From Dugong dugon (lineage: Eukaryota; Chordata; Mammalia; Sirenia; Dugongidae), in NCBI GenBank assembly GCA_030035585.1, contig CM057461.1, forward strand, positions 168,775,624 to 168,839,623: DNA of 64,000 bases. Direction: 5' to 3'. Below the pieces are notes generated by a model. It saw nothing but the letters and a program-made list of their open reading frames with translations, searched no databases and was not told the DNA's origin. Of this stretch, positions 33,787 to 43,431 are shown piece by piece (the stretch's first letter is position 1; the number at the start of each line of letters is the position of its first letter). A program made the translations under genes and the position numbers.

Positions 33787-33908
33787 GTGTCCACTAAGTA
33801 CCAGGCACAGAATCACCTGCTGTTATAGACATTACCTGGTTTAATCCTTAGGTAGGTAGGTAGGTAGGTACGTAGGTAGGTAGGTAGGTAGATACATACA
33901 TACATACA

Positions 33909-33942
<34 letters not shown>

Positions 33943-34520
33943 CACACATAGCTGCCATCGAGTTGACTCCAACTCATGGCAACCTTATGTACAACAGAAT
34001 GAAACTTTGCCTGGTCTTGCATCATCCTAATGATAGACAGTATGTTCAAGTCCATTGTTGTGGCTATTGTGCCAATCCATCCTACAAGGATCTCCTTTGC
34101 CCTCTCTGGCCCTCTACTTCACCAGACATTATATCCTACTCCAGCAATTGATCTCTCCTGATGACATATCCAAAGCAAGCAAGTAGGACATTGTTCTGTT
34201 GTGATCCATAAGGTTTTCATTGGTTAATTTCCAGAAGTAGATTTCTAGGCCTTTCCTCCTAGTCTGTCTTAGTCTGAAACTTGTCCATCATTGGTGACCC
34301 AGCTGATATTTGAAATACCAGTGGCATAGCTTCCAGCATCATAGCAACACACAAGCCACCACAGTATGATTAACTGACAAACGGGTGGTGGGTTTAATCC
34401 TTACAACTGCCATTTTCTAGGTGAAGGAACAAGGCTGAGGGAGGTTATGTAACTTGCCAAGATAATGAAGAAAGTAAGAGGCAGGGTCAGAACTTCTGAT
34501 TCTTACTTTTGAGTCTCTTC
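33787..34520 (-). mobile_element. MIR SINE split by chimeric SINE/RTE
   Basis: Left part 33787-33850 (AAGTACCAGGCACAGAATCA...ACCTGGTTTAATCCTTA) and right part from 34391 (GGTTTAATCCTTACAACTGC...CAAGGCTGAGGGAGGTTATG) join as one inverted MIR once the insert and one copy of the 13-bp repeat are removed. Confidence 0.88.
33851..34390 (-). mobile_element. Chimeric SINE/RTE element with intact 13-bp duplication
   Basis: Plus-strand order: (GGTA)n/(CATA)n tail (33851-33950), then RTE terminus and about 240 bp of RTE 3' coding end (CGAGTTGACTCCAACTCATG...CTGATGACATATCCAAAGCA). A junction near 34185 leads to a SINE body (GTTCTGTTGTGATCCATAAG...CCACCACAGTATGATTAACT), which ends at the tRNA-head boundary. 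The perfect duplication GGTTTAATCCTTA at 33838-33850 and 34391-34403 shows that the whole 540 bp inserted as one unit. A tRNA head is absent. Confidence 0.85.
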
Positions 34521-34589
34521 CCCCTTGAATAACATCAGCCCACTCTCAGAACAGTAAATAGACCCTCTGGGTGTCTGTATATTGTTAAC

Positions 34590-34815
34590 ATTTTTATATC
34601 AAGTAAATATTAATGAGAAGTGTCCTTGTAATGTGCCAAACACTCTGCTAAGCATGTTACATACAATATCACATTTAATACTCATAACCACCCAATGAGA
34701 TAAACCCACTCTGCAGATAAAGAACTTGACTCTCAGAGAAGTTAAGCAGGTGCCTCAAGTCACATAGCTAGTAAAGGAAGAGTCCTAGGATTCCAACCCA
34801 TGTCAGTCTAATTTC
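34590..34815 (-). mobile_element. MIR SINE
   Basis: AATGTGCCAAACACTCTGCT, CTCATAACCACCCAATGAGA and AAGTCACATAGCTAGTAAAG give a long inverted MIR. Confidence 0.8.
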
Positions 34816-34835
34816 AAGTAACTACACATTTAGAT

Positions 34836-35020
34836 TAAAAACTATAAAAATAAAAACATTGCTGTCGAGCCAATTCCAACTCATGGCGACCTCACGTGTT
34901 ACAGAGTAGAACTGCTCCATAGGATTTTCTTGGCTGTCATCTTTATGGAAGCATGGTGCCACTGGGTGGGTCCAAACCATCAACCTTTAGATTAGTAGTA
35001 CAGCAAAAACTGTTTGCTTG
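34836..35020 (-). mobile_element. AfroSINE, long form, with duplication
   Basis: GCTGTCGAGCCAATTCCAAC, then GTAGAACTGCTCCATAGGAT and CACTGGGTGGGTCCAAACCA. A perfect 12-bp duplication ACACATTTAGAT lies at 34824-34835 and 35021-35032. The mid-body is shortened. Confidence 0.92.
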
Positions 35021-35032
35021 ACACATTTAGAT

Positions 35033-35639
35033 AAACTGGGGTAAAAGATAAAAGGAACATCTCCAAAGGTTTTTTGTTTTGTTTTGTTATGGCTTGGTTT
35101 GTTTTTTGCTGGATTCAAAGTAATGCAGCATGTAAAAGATTAAAGAAAATGTTTTAAGAAGCAGGCCTAAAATTGCAGAAGGTCCTGAGTTTAGAGGAAA
35201 ATCAAGGCAGCAGACTCTAAAGGGTTATGATGTTTAGAAGTGAGCCAGCAGTTATTCAGTGCAATTCAGTTTATTTAATTTTTTAAATGAGAGAGAAAAA
35301 AAGAATAAATAAAAGAGAGAGAGAGTTAAGGATTTTGCTTGCTTGTTTGTTTGAAAGACCAAAGTACCCAGCCAGGGAACACTGTCTGCCCCACACAGCT
35401 GTTGATCATATGAAGCGACAGAATTCCTGAAACCATCAACTGTATATGTATGTGGAATTGTTCCCTCAAGACAAGTGGCCAAAGATCTGTCACATGAGAC
35501 TCATCTAACTGTGCTGGAAAGAAGTGAGAAAAGACACCTCCGGGAATACTCCACCTACTGGGAGGGGAGACCAGATGACCCAAGAATGCCGAGCCCTTCA
35601 ATACTCACATCCTTGATTTAATACACAGCAGTGTGAGGG
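35033..35639. other. Unique sequence
   Basis: T-rich and GA-rich patches (35070-35110, 35288-35325). No exon: overlapping minus-strand frames at 35252-35601 show no domain. Confidence 0.4.
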
Positions 35640-35885
35640 AGAAATATCTTGCCCTGCAGGTGCACCGGGGAAGCAGCCCAAGCTCCAATGGGCCCGAGGA
35701 CTTGGGATCGCTCTAAGGCTTTCCCAGCTTCTCTTCAGCCCGTGGGCCCTGCTGACTGAGGCGGGGTGAGGCAGCAGAGGCTGCTGCCTGACATGGCCAA
35801 GGCCACTTGGGCCCCATAATGTCAGAGCCCTCCCCTCGGCAGGCTGCCCACATTGATGGATTGCCTCCTGTCAGCATATTGATCC
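35640..35885. promoter_or_regulatory. GC-rich repeat-free block, candidate regulatory element
   Basis: The sequence is clearly more GC-rich than its surroundings and carries several CpGs (CACCGGGG, CCCGAGG, GGATCGC, GAGGCGGGG, CCTCGGCAGG). It ends with ACATTGATGGATTGCC and ATATTGATCCTGATG, which contain TGATGGAT/TTGATCC words of the PBX/MEIS type. No open frame is coherent. Confidence 0.4.
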
Positions 35886-36559
35886 TGATGAACTAGGGGA
35901 CCCTTGGCTATGTTTAAAAGAACCTAAGCATAAAGAAGAGTCCTGAGCTATAGATGATACCACACCACTTGGGAGATATTGCCTAGAAAATCAACTCCAA
36001 ACAACTCTAATGGAATGCGATGGAACTTACGCATCTAGAGAGTGGGGCAACAGGTTCTACACAGCCAAGAGATCCCTTCCCCATTCAGAAAATCCCATTC
36101 ATTTGTTGTATAAACGTTTAGCATATGCACCTATGCTGTGGAAATTGGACAACTCATCAATCCTTTTGCAAGATAACCTTGCATCGTGGTTCTTTAGCAA
36201 GAAGAAACCAGTGCACACATGCACACACACACGCACACCCCCATATACCTAAGAATCCAAAAGTGGGATTGGCTTTGTGGTCATTGTATAGCTCCTATCA
36301 CTCAAACTTCTCTGCAACTCTTGATTCCATGGCTGAATAGAAAAGGCGCCTGCAAGTCAGGTTCTCTCCAGATCTCTCACCTTACCCCTGATTCAACATT
36401 CCCAAGGAGCTAATAGTCCTCTTGGAAGAGGCTGCACAGGCCTGGCTCACTATTATTTACTCCCCATTGCTAACCGCCACCTTGTCTCATGATCTTTTTT
36501 CTCCAGTCTCTACAAAAAGGTTTAAGATTAACCGATGTTCCTCCCTGGAGGGTAGAAAA
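35886..36559. other. Unique sequence with short CA repeat
   Basis: An imperfect (CA)n at 36213-36242. Overlapping open frames at 36010-36413 show no known domain. Confidence 0.4.
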
Positions 36560-36923
36560 CAAGTGATAATGATCGAAGAATGAAAAACCAAACAAAGCAC
36601 CCATCTTCTGACAAGAAAAAGCAGGATGTTGCCAGATAATCCCCAAAGATGTTACCAGATAACCTCTAAGAATACCAGTAGAAGGTTAACTCAGATCTAA
36701 GACATCATCACCTCAAGGGGAAACTACCACAAAAGATCCATAATCCTGTCCCTATAAAAGACTTCAGCTGATCTCCAGTAGAGGAGATGGGTTCTTTGGA
36801 GGAATCTATTCCCCTCTGTCTCCTATATATCGATATGTAATAAACGTCTTGCTGCTCACCTCACCCCTGTCTCAGAATTGGCTATTGGGGCAGGCGGCTC
36901 CAATCCGTGTTATCGCGGTAACA
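36560..36923 (+). mobile_element. Solo ERV LTR with promoter and poly(A) signal
   Basis: The layout is that of a retroviral LTR: U3 with short near-repeats (AGATAATCCCCAAAGATGTTACC / AGATAACCTCTAAG), TATA box TATAAAAG at 36753-36760, AATAAA at 36839-36844, and a U5-like end with GGTAACA (36917-36923). Length and signals suggest an ERV1-type LTR. The left boundary is an estimate, and no duplication was confirmed. No internal retroviral genes are seen. Confidence 0.6.
36753..36760 (+). promoter_or_regulatory. TATA box of the LTR
   Basis: TATAAAAG stands about 80 bp upstream of the AATAAA signal, the usual compact U3-R spacing in short gammaretrovirus-like LTRs. Confidence 0.6.
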
Positions 36924-37204
36924 CTCTCATCCCGTTTGTACTCTCTTCTCCCCCCGAAGTCAGCTCCTCACCATGTTAGTCACCATGTTAGGTGTTCTTG
37001 AGCAAGGCAATCAGCCATTCAAGATAAGTGAAGGTGCTCATGTCCTTTGAGACCTGAGGCTGATCCATAAGAAACGGAAGAGCCCCTCAATGGTTTCCAG
37101 GCATGAAAAGACTTGAGCAGAGGGAAGTTGGGAAGCAGGTAACGTGACACAGCGGTTCAACGAGACCAGAAAATCTGCATAAAAGCTATGGCAACGGTCA
37201 TTGC

Positions 37205-37320
37205 TATCGTGACAGTTTTCAGGATGTGCTTCTCCTGAGAGCAGGTTCCGTGTCTAATTCAGCTTTCTGTCCCCACATCAGGTATTCCACCTAATAACAG
37301 TAAGTGTCTGGCTGCACTGC
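37205..37320 (+). mobile_element. L2 LINE 3' end
   Basis: CCTGAGAGCAGGTTCCGTGT, TTTCTGTCCCCACATCAGGT and ATAACAGTAAGTGTC are L2 terminal landmarks. Confidence 0.55.
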
Positions 37321-38400
37321 ATTTTGACCATGGGCAGAGTCATTCCCTGCTCAGTCACCCACCGTGCCTTCAGCCAATATCCACTGATACCCAGTGTAGG
37401 CAGGCACCATGCTGAAACTGGGCTGCAGGGACGAACCACATCAGAGCTCTGCCCTACAGAGCTACCACACTCTAGAAAAATTATAATACAGGGTGATGAG
37501 CACAATGACAGAAGAGCCCCCACCTCACTCCCAGTCAGGAGACAGGTCAGTTGGGGAAGCTTCCTCATGGCGGTGACCCCTTAGCTGAGCCAGGAGGCCG
37601 GCTGCTCTTCTAGGCAGTGGGGAGACCAAAGCACAGAGGAATTAGCAAGCTGCTGGACTTGGGGGCTGTGGAGCATCTTGATTTCAGAGGCCAGGGGGCA
37701 GCGGGGTGGAGGGCAAGGTCAGCAAGAATTTGAGCACGTAGGATCTTGTGGCCCAGACAAGGAGCTTGGCTTTAAAGTGAAGGCAGTAGAAAATCACAGC
37801 AGGAGTTGAAGGAGACCGGTGATACCACTGTGTCTACATTTTAGAAAGGTCTTTCTGACTGCTTTTGAATGGGTAGAGAGGCTAGAGGAAAGCAAATAAG
37901 AGTCTGTTAGCATATTCTAGGAGAGAGGAGGAGCCACACCATGAGTGGCAGTAGCGAAGGTGGAGGACGGATACAGACGGAGAGATACCAGTTACCCACA
38001 AGTCAGTACTGACTTGTGGCAACTCCATGTGTGTCAGACTAGAACTGTTCTCCATAGGGTCTCAATGGCTGGTTTTTCTGGAAGTAGATCACCAGGCCTT
38101 TCTTCCACAGTTCCTCTGGATGAACTTAAACCTCCAACCTTTCAGTTAGCAGCCAAGAATAAGCATTAACCTTTGCACCACTCAGGGAATCCAGAAGGAG
38201 AGATAGCTAGGAAAATCAACAGCACTTGGTGATCCGTGGATTATGGGGAATGAAGGAGAGAAAGAGGAAAGGATGATTCCCAGGTCTGCCTTAGCAGATT
38301 AGTAGAAAATAAGGTTGTCTGTGAGATAAGAATTCAGGAGTAGGAGCAAGGGCAGGAGGTTCAAGAAGGCGATAGAGGGAGGTCTGCATGGAGATGTACA
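37321..38400 (+). mobile_element. Ancient mammalian repeat split by AfroSINE, family unassigned
   Basis: Two parts, about 37520-37978 (GGAAGCTTCCTCATGGCGGT, GGATCTTGTGGCCCAGACAA, TTAGAAAGGTCTTTCTGACT) and 38206-38400 (AACAGCACTTGGTGATCCGT, GATGATTCCCAGGTCTGCCT), follow the order of a well-known old repeat. 37321-37520 is of uncertain origin. Confidence 0.5.
37988..38196 (-). mobile_element. AfroSINE, long form, with duplication
   Basis: CAGTTACCCACAAGTCAGTA, GTAGATCACCAGGCCTTTCT and GCACCACTCAGGGAATCC. A 9-bp duplication GGAGAGATA lies at 37979-37987 and 38197-38205. Confidence 0.92.
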
Positions 38401-38540
38401 GTGGGCAGCTGACCTCTGGACATGGGCTGGACATGGAGCTGGGGACTGAAAATCAACAGGTGAAGCTGAGTCCTGGTGGGCAATATTGCCAGGGAAAGCA
38501 CACAGGGTTAATTAAAACAACAGAAGGATTAGTGGGTATG

Positions 38541-38742
38541 GTGTTGTTGTTGTGTGCTGTTGAGTTACTTCTGACTCATAGCCACCCTATAGGACAGAGT
38601 AGAACCACCCCATAGGGTTTCCTAGGCTGTAATCTTTACCGGAGCAGATTGCCAGGTCTTTTTCCCATGGAGCCGCTGGTGGGATCAAAATGCCTACCCT
38701 TCAGTTAGCAGACAAGCACTGAACCATTGTACCACCAGGAGA
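38541..38742 (-). mobile_element. AfroSINE
   Basis: TGTGCTGTTGAGTTACTTCT, CAGAGTAGAACCACCCCATA, GGAGCAGATTGCCAGGTCTT and CATTGTACCACCAGGAGACA give a complete inverted copy. The left end begins in a (TTG)n run. Confidence 0.9.
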
Positions 38743-39879
38743 CACCACTGTTTAAGAAAAGGTAAAAAGAAACAAAAATCCACAGAGATTTTTTTTTTTT
38801 AAATTGTGCAAAATTTTTATTTTTTATTGTGGAAGATTACGTAGCAAACTAGTTTTCTCTTCAATGTTTTGTATACAAAGTGTTCCACGACATTGGTTCC
38901 ATCTCCCACAATGTGCCTGCCCTCTCCCTATTTCCATCCTGGGTTCCCCTTTTCCTTTCATTGTTACCCTTTCCTGCCTTCTTATCTTTGCTTTTGGGCA
39001 AATGTTGCTCTTTTGATCGTGTATAATAGATTGTTCTAAGGAATATGTTCCTTTCGGGTGTTGTTGTTTATTTATGGGCCTGTCTATGGTTTGGCTGATA
39101 AGCGGTCTCCTAATGGCTTCAGTTCCAGCTCAGAAGGGTATCTTAGGGCCATAGTCTTGGGGGTTCCGCCAGTCTCTATCAGACCAGTAAGTCTGGTCTT
39201 TTTTGTGAATTTGGGTTTTTGTTCTGCAATTTTTCTCCCACTTTGTCCAGGATCCTCAGTTGTGATCCCAGTCACAGCTGTCAGTAGTGGTAGCTGGGCA
39301 CTGTCTAGTTCTTCTTGTCTTGGGGTTGTGTAGGCTGTGGTTCATATGGTCCATTAGTCCTTTGGACTAATTGTTCTTTGGGTCTTTGGTTTTCTTTATT
39401 CTCTTTTGCTCCAGATGGTAAGATACCGATAGTTCTATCTTAGATGGCAGCTTACAAGCTTTTAAGACCCCAGATGCTACTCACCAAAATAGGATGCAGA
39501 ACTTTGTCTTTATCAACTATGTTGTGCCAATTGATATAGATGTTCCCTGAGTCAATGGCCTTCACCTTCAAGCCAGGAACCTTATCCCGAAAGGTGTTTG
39601 GTTATGTCTAAGAAGTTGCCCTGATTGTGGCCCGTGTGTGCTCTATTGTCTGACGCCTGACCCACAGACTTGGGACTTGCCAGCCTCTACAACCTCATGA
39701 GCCATTTCCTTTAGTTAATCTGTCTATAAGTATATTACATATATTGATACATAAGCATCACCTACAGTTATGAATGCAGAGATATCCACCACCAGACCTA
39801 TATCTGCAGATGCGTGTGTTCCAACATACTCTCCCACTCCTCTTGTCATATTTAGCTATGTTAAAAAAAAAAAAAAAAA

Positions 39880-40024
39880 AAACCAAACCCATTGCCGTTG
39901 AGTCAAGTTTGACTCATAGTGGCCCTATAGGACAGAATAGAACTGCCCCATAAGGTTTCCAAGGATCAGCTAGTGGATTCGAACTGCCAGTCTTTGGTTA
40001 GCAGCTGAACTGGTAACCACTGCA
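39880..40024 (-). mobile_element. AfroSINE, short form, inside L1
   Basis: CATTGCCGTTGAGTCAAGTT, GACAGAATAGAACTGCCCCA and GGTTAGCAGCTGAACTGGTA. It is preceded by A20 (39861-39880), which is not its own tail in this orientation and may be a replicated A-tract at the site. The extreme head is lost. Confidence 0.88.
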
Positions 40025-40800
40025 ATTAGTGTTTGTTAATATTATTGTTGCAGGATTATCTGTGCTGTAGTAATTACCTTGTTGCCCTTTGTTCTTGTGT
40101 TCTCTCAGTGTCTTCTCATGTCTTGGTCATGTTTTGCTGACTTCCCCCATATTGTGTTTTGTCTTTCCCTTCACCAAAATTAACACGCATCTTCTATTTG
40201 ATAAATTTTCCTCCCTCCCCCTACATCCCTTGTGTGAACGTTAAGGTTGTGTGTCAACTTGGCTAGGCCATGAGTCTCAGTGGTTTGGCAGTTACTATGT
40301 AATTTGGCAGTCATATAATGATGCAATCACCCCTGTGATGAGATCTTATATATAATGTGATCACCTCCAGGATGAGAACTGCTGTGAGTAGCCAATAAGT
40401 TGAAAAGGAGTTTCCTTGGGGTGTGTCCTACATCCAATATAGGTGGACTTTCTGGCAAGGCTCTCAGGCCTTTGCTCTGCTCTGGATCCTGGATTCAGCT
40501 CGTCAGCATCTGACCTCCAATTCTTGGGACTTGAACCTGCAGCCTGCTGTCTTACTGGCTGATCTTGGATTCATCAGCCTTCACAGCCATGAGCCAGCAG
40601 CCTACCATCTGACCTGTGGATCTTGGCTTCGTCAGCCCCTGCAGCTACGTGAGTCAGGAGAAGCCTCTATCCTGATGCTTGATCCCTGGACTTGGGACTT
40701 GCCAACCTCTACAACTGTGTGAGCCATTTCTTTGAGCTAAATATCTCTCTATAATTATGTTATATATATATTACATATATATATGATATATATATATATG

Positions 40801-40993
40801 GTTAAGAGCCTATATATAATGTTATCACCTCCATGATAGGACCTCATCACAAGGTTAAGAGCTTGGCTGCTAATCAAAAGGTTGGCTGTTCGAATCCACC
40901 AGCTGCTCCTTGGAAACTCTATGGGGCAGTTCTACTCTGTCCTGTCCTATAGGGTGGTTATGAATCTGAATCAACTTGATGGCAACAGGTTTG

Positions 40994-40996
<3 letters not shown>
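40801..40996 (+). mobile_element. AfroSINE with LTR-derived insert in its head
   Basis: The body (40860-40996: GCTTGGCTGCTAATCAAAAG...GGCAACAGGTTTG) is a normal short form. Its head is odd: GGTTAAGAGC occurs twice (40800-40809, 40854-40863). Between the copies, 40811-40837 repeats LTR sequence from 40347-40373 at 25 of 27 positions. Confidence 0.7.
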
Positions 40997-41055
<59 letters not shown>

Positions 41056-41070
41056 ATATATATATAAATT

Positions 41071-41094
<24 letters not shown>
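40997..41094. repeat. (TA)n microsatellite
   Basis: A nearly pure TA array with TGTG and AAATT interruptions, about 100 bp long, located between two AfroSINE copies. Confidence 0.97.
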
Positions 41095-41097
<3 letters not shown>

Positions 41098-41101
<4 letters not shown>

Positions 41102-41255
41102 CCCTGGTGGCACAGTAGTTAAGAGCTACAACTGTTAACCAAAAGGTTGGCAGTTCGAACCCACCAGCCACTCCTTGGAAACCCTATGGTGCAGTTCAGT
41201 TCTGTCCTACAGAACTGAGTCAGAATTGACTTGACCGCAGCGGGTTTTTGGAAAT
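41098..41255 (+). mobile_element. AfroSINE, short form, between TA and CA arrays
   Basis: CAGAGCCCTGGTGGCACAGT, GGCAGTTCGAACCCACCAGC and GAGTCAGAATTGACTTGACC. It keeps an intact A-box-like (TGGCACAGTAG) and B-box-like (GTTCGAACCC) region. Confidence 0.93.

Positions 41256-41258
<3 letters not shown>

Positions 41259-41301
<43 letters not shown>
41259..41301. repeat. (AC)n microsatellite
   Basis: About 21 uninterrupted AC units. Confidence 0.98.
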
Positions 41302-41303
<2 letters not shown>

Positions 41304-41394
41304 CTTCACTGATTTTGCTTCTCTAGAGAACCCAGCCTAAGACACCTGGTAATCATCAGAGAAAGTTCTTCGGGTTTCTTTTTTTTTCTTCTAT

Positions 41395-41452
41395 TGTTCA
41401 TGGGTCGCTACGAGTCTAAACCGACTTGACAGCACCTAATAACAACAACAAA
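41395..41452 (+). mobile_element. RTE or SINE terminal fragment
   Basis: GTCGCTACGAGTCTAAACCG, ACTTGACAGCACCTAATAAC and a (CAA)n end. Only about 55 bp of the terminus was inserted, and it interrupts L1. Confidence 0.8.
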
Positions 41453-41814
41453 CCTTTCCTTGTTTCTTTATAAATAGTGGTCTCATTCAATATTTTCTTT
41501 TTATGATTGACTTATTTCACGCAGCATAATGTTCTCCAAGTTCATCCATGTTGTGAGATGTTTCATGAATTCATCATTATCCTTTATTGTTTCATAGTAT
41601 TCCATAGTGCGCATGTACCACAGTTTGTTGATCCGTTCATCTGTTGATGGGCACTTAGGTTGTCTCCATCTTTTTGCTATTGTGACAAAGAGAATTTTTT
41701 TAAAGCCTGAAAGGGAGAAGAAACACCAGGAGAGAGTGGTGCCATGAAAACAGAGGAAGGAGAGAAGCAGCCTCAAGAGCGTAGAGTCTGATTTGCTCCT
41801 CGTGTCAGCTTTAT

Positions 41815-41910
41815 CATTTCCATTTTACAGAGAAGAGAACTGAGGTTCAGAGAGTCAGGGAGGTTGAGCAACCTGCCTGGAGTCTCAGCTTAGACTCCGA
41901 TTCAAGCCCT
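41815..41910 (-). mobile_element. MIR SINE core
   Basis: ATTTCCATTTTACAGAGAAG, GAACTGAGGTTCAGAGAGTC and GCAACCTGCCTGGAGTCTCA are the inverted MIR core. Confidence 0.78.
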
Positions 41911-42129
41911 CAAGGGTCAACTCAATTCACGTTTCATTTCCCCATGGCTTCCTGCCACAGAGCAGGCACTTAGGTTTGTTCATTTGTTCACTCATTCATT
42001 CATTCATGGAAACACTAACTACTTCTTAATGATCAAAATAAGAACTCAAGGCAAGGGAAGTGTTCCATGCTAATGTGTTGACAAAAGAACTGAAGAAGGG
42101 CTCTTCAGGTCTGGAGGCAAGACCAACAT

Positions 42130-42345
42130 TTGTTAAAATGCCGCATACCACTCGGGAAAGGGGAGAAGATGAAGCTATTGCTCAATGGGTACAAAATTTG
42201 TGTTTGGGGTGATGGAAAGTTTTGGAAATGGTGGTGCTTGCACAATGTTGTGAATGTAATTAATGCCACTGAATTGTACACTTAAAATAGTTAAAATAAC
42301 AATTTTATATTATATATATTTTACCACAATTAAAAACAAAAAAAA
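42130..42345 (+). mobile_element. Ancient L1 3' UTR end
   Basis: GGGGTGATGGAAAGTTTTGG, GCTTGCACAATGTTGTGAAT, GCCACTGAATTGTACACTTA and TATTTTACCACAATTAAAAA mark the L1 terminus with its A-rich end. Confidence 0.88.
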
Positions 42346-43431
42346 AAGCTGTGTGCCATCTCCAGCCAATACCCTCCACAATCCTGGAAGGTCCCCTGAA
42401 AGGTCCACATGAATGAGAGAGTCTGACAAAAAGAAGTGGAAACAAGGTAGTTCCTGGGACACCCAGATCTGAGAGTTGGGGGAGGGTCTTCCTATATTGT
42501 AGAGGGGTAGGGGCCGGGCAACTTCTCCAGGCACTGCTGCTGCTTCACACAGCTGCCTGGTGGAAGGCAGCCTGGTGTGCTTCGTCTAGTGCGTGAGCCT
42601 GGAGTGCCACCTAGCGCTCGTCACCAACATCAACACAGTCCAGGGAGCGCAGCTGGCGACAAGAGCTGAGCTCTCGTGTTTGGTGTTTGGTCGATGGTGT
42701 TTCTGTTGGAGAGATACTGGAGCATTCTCAAACCCTTGTTTCTCTCAAATCTTCAGTCCACTGTGGCCAGTTCTGATGATTTGAAAGGCTTCCCAAAGAG
42801 ACCTTTGGCGACTTGAGCTCATTCACTGGGAATGAGGATGACAAGGAGCAAAATAACAACTACAACAGTTATCAAACCCTTAAAAGGCTCAGGCAGATAG
42901 ACAACCCTCAGAGAAGAACCCAACGGAGAGAAAGAGAGCAAGCAAAGTATAGAAACAGAGAGCAAAACACAAACCTTGAAACCCAGCTGCCTGAGCACGT
43001 CATTAATACCAGCCATTCTGAATGATAACTCTGAGGAACAAAATTGTTTTCCCATGAAAAAGGAAAGAAAAAAGATGCATATGTGCCTATGAGGGTTTAA
43101 GGAAAAAGGGTAATAACAATATGGGAAAGAGAAGATTGCAGAGTCCTCTGCAGAAATGGGGACGGGGCCACTTGATTTGGGATTCACTTGGTGTGGGAAT
43201 GATGGAATTTCCCTCTGCACTCAGCTTATGAGTAAATCAGTCTTGAAATGTACCAGAGAAAACAGCAAACACAACATTACCTTCCTCTGCATCTCTCATG
43301 CAAAGTGTCCCAAAGAGGCTCAGCAGAATGGAATTGAGCCAGTTCTGCAATGAGAAAGCATCTACGCTGTAAAGGAACATTCTATATAGAAGCAATCAAT
43401 CCAAGGTGATTCATACGATCAGTCAGTCAGA
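42346..43431. other. Unique sequence with CpG cluster and one odd open frame
   Basis: 42570-42720 holds about eight CpGs (TTCGTCTAGTGCG, AGCGCTCG, GAGCGC, GGCGAC). The frame 42813-43025 (plus, 70 residues) is strongly hydrophilic, rich in Gln, Asn, Arg and Glu, and follows ACTTGAGCTC. No family is recognised, and splice context is not convincing. A minus frame overlaps it over its full length. Confidence 0.4.
42606..42618 (-). promoter_or_regulatory. CTCF-like motif, reverse (weaker)
   Basis: GCCACCTAGCGCT; the reverse complement AGCGCTAGGTGGC differs from CCASYAGRKGGC at the first C and third position. It sits in the small CpG cluster. Confidence 0.4.

Larger units (their letters stand above)
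40250..41344 (+). mobile_element. ERVL/MLT2-like LTR expanded by insertions
   Basis: It starts TGTGTCAACTTGGCTAGGCC and ends CTCTAGAGAACCCAGCCTAAGACA, the start and end landmarks of MLT2-type ERVL LTRs. A middle section, rich in GGACTTGAACCTGCAGCC-type repeats, leads to the AT end (TGAGCCATTTCTTTGAGC). AfroSINEs and TA/CA arrays enlarge the 3' part to over 1 kb. A 5-bp duplication could not be fixed. Confidence 0.78.
38789..41700 (-). mobile_element. L1 3' end (afrotherian lineage) carrying nested insertions
   Basis: The element opens with a T10 run (inverted poly(A)). The long 3' UTR follows in pieces: 38800-39866, 40025-40249, 41345-41394 and 41453-41695. Landmarks are CAGACCAGTAAGTCTGGTCT, AGACCCCAGATGCTAC and, at the far end, the ORF2-end region (CATAGTATTCCATAGTGCGC, CTGTTGATGGGCACTTAGGT). 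Between the pieces lie an AfroSINE, an ERVL-like LTR with its own insertions, and a SINE/RTE tail. Confidence 0.85.

Noticed and set aside
33851-33950. CRISPR-like or satellite array
   Set aside because: It is a simple GGTA/CATA tetranucleotide tail without spacers.
36560-36923. Part of a provirus with genes
   Set aside because: No gag, pol or env motif was seen on either side; it is treated as a solo LTR.
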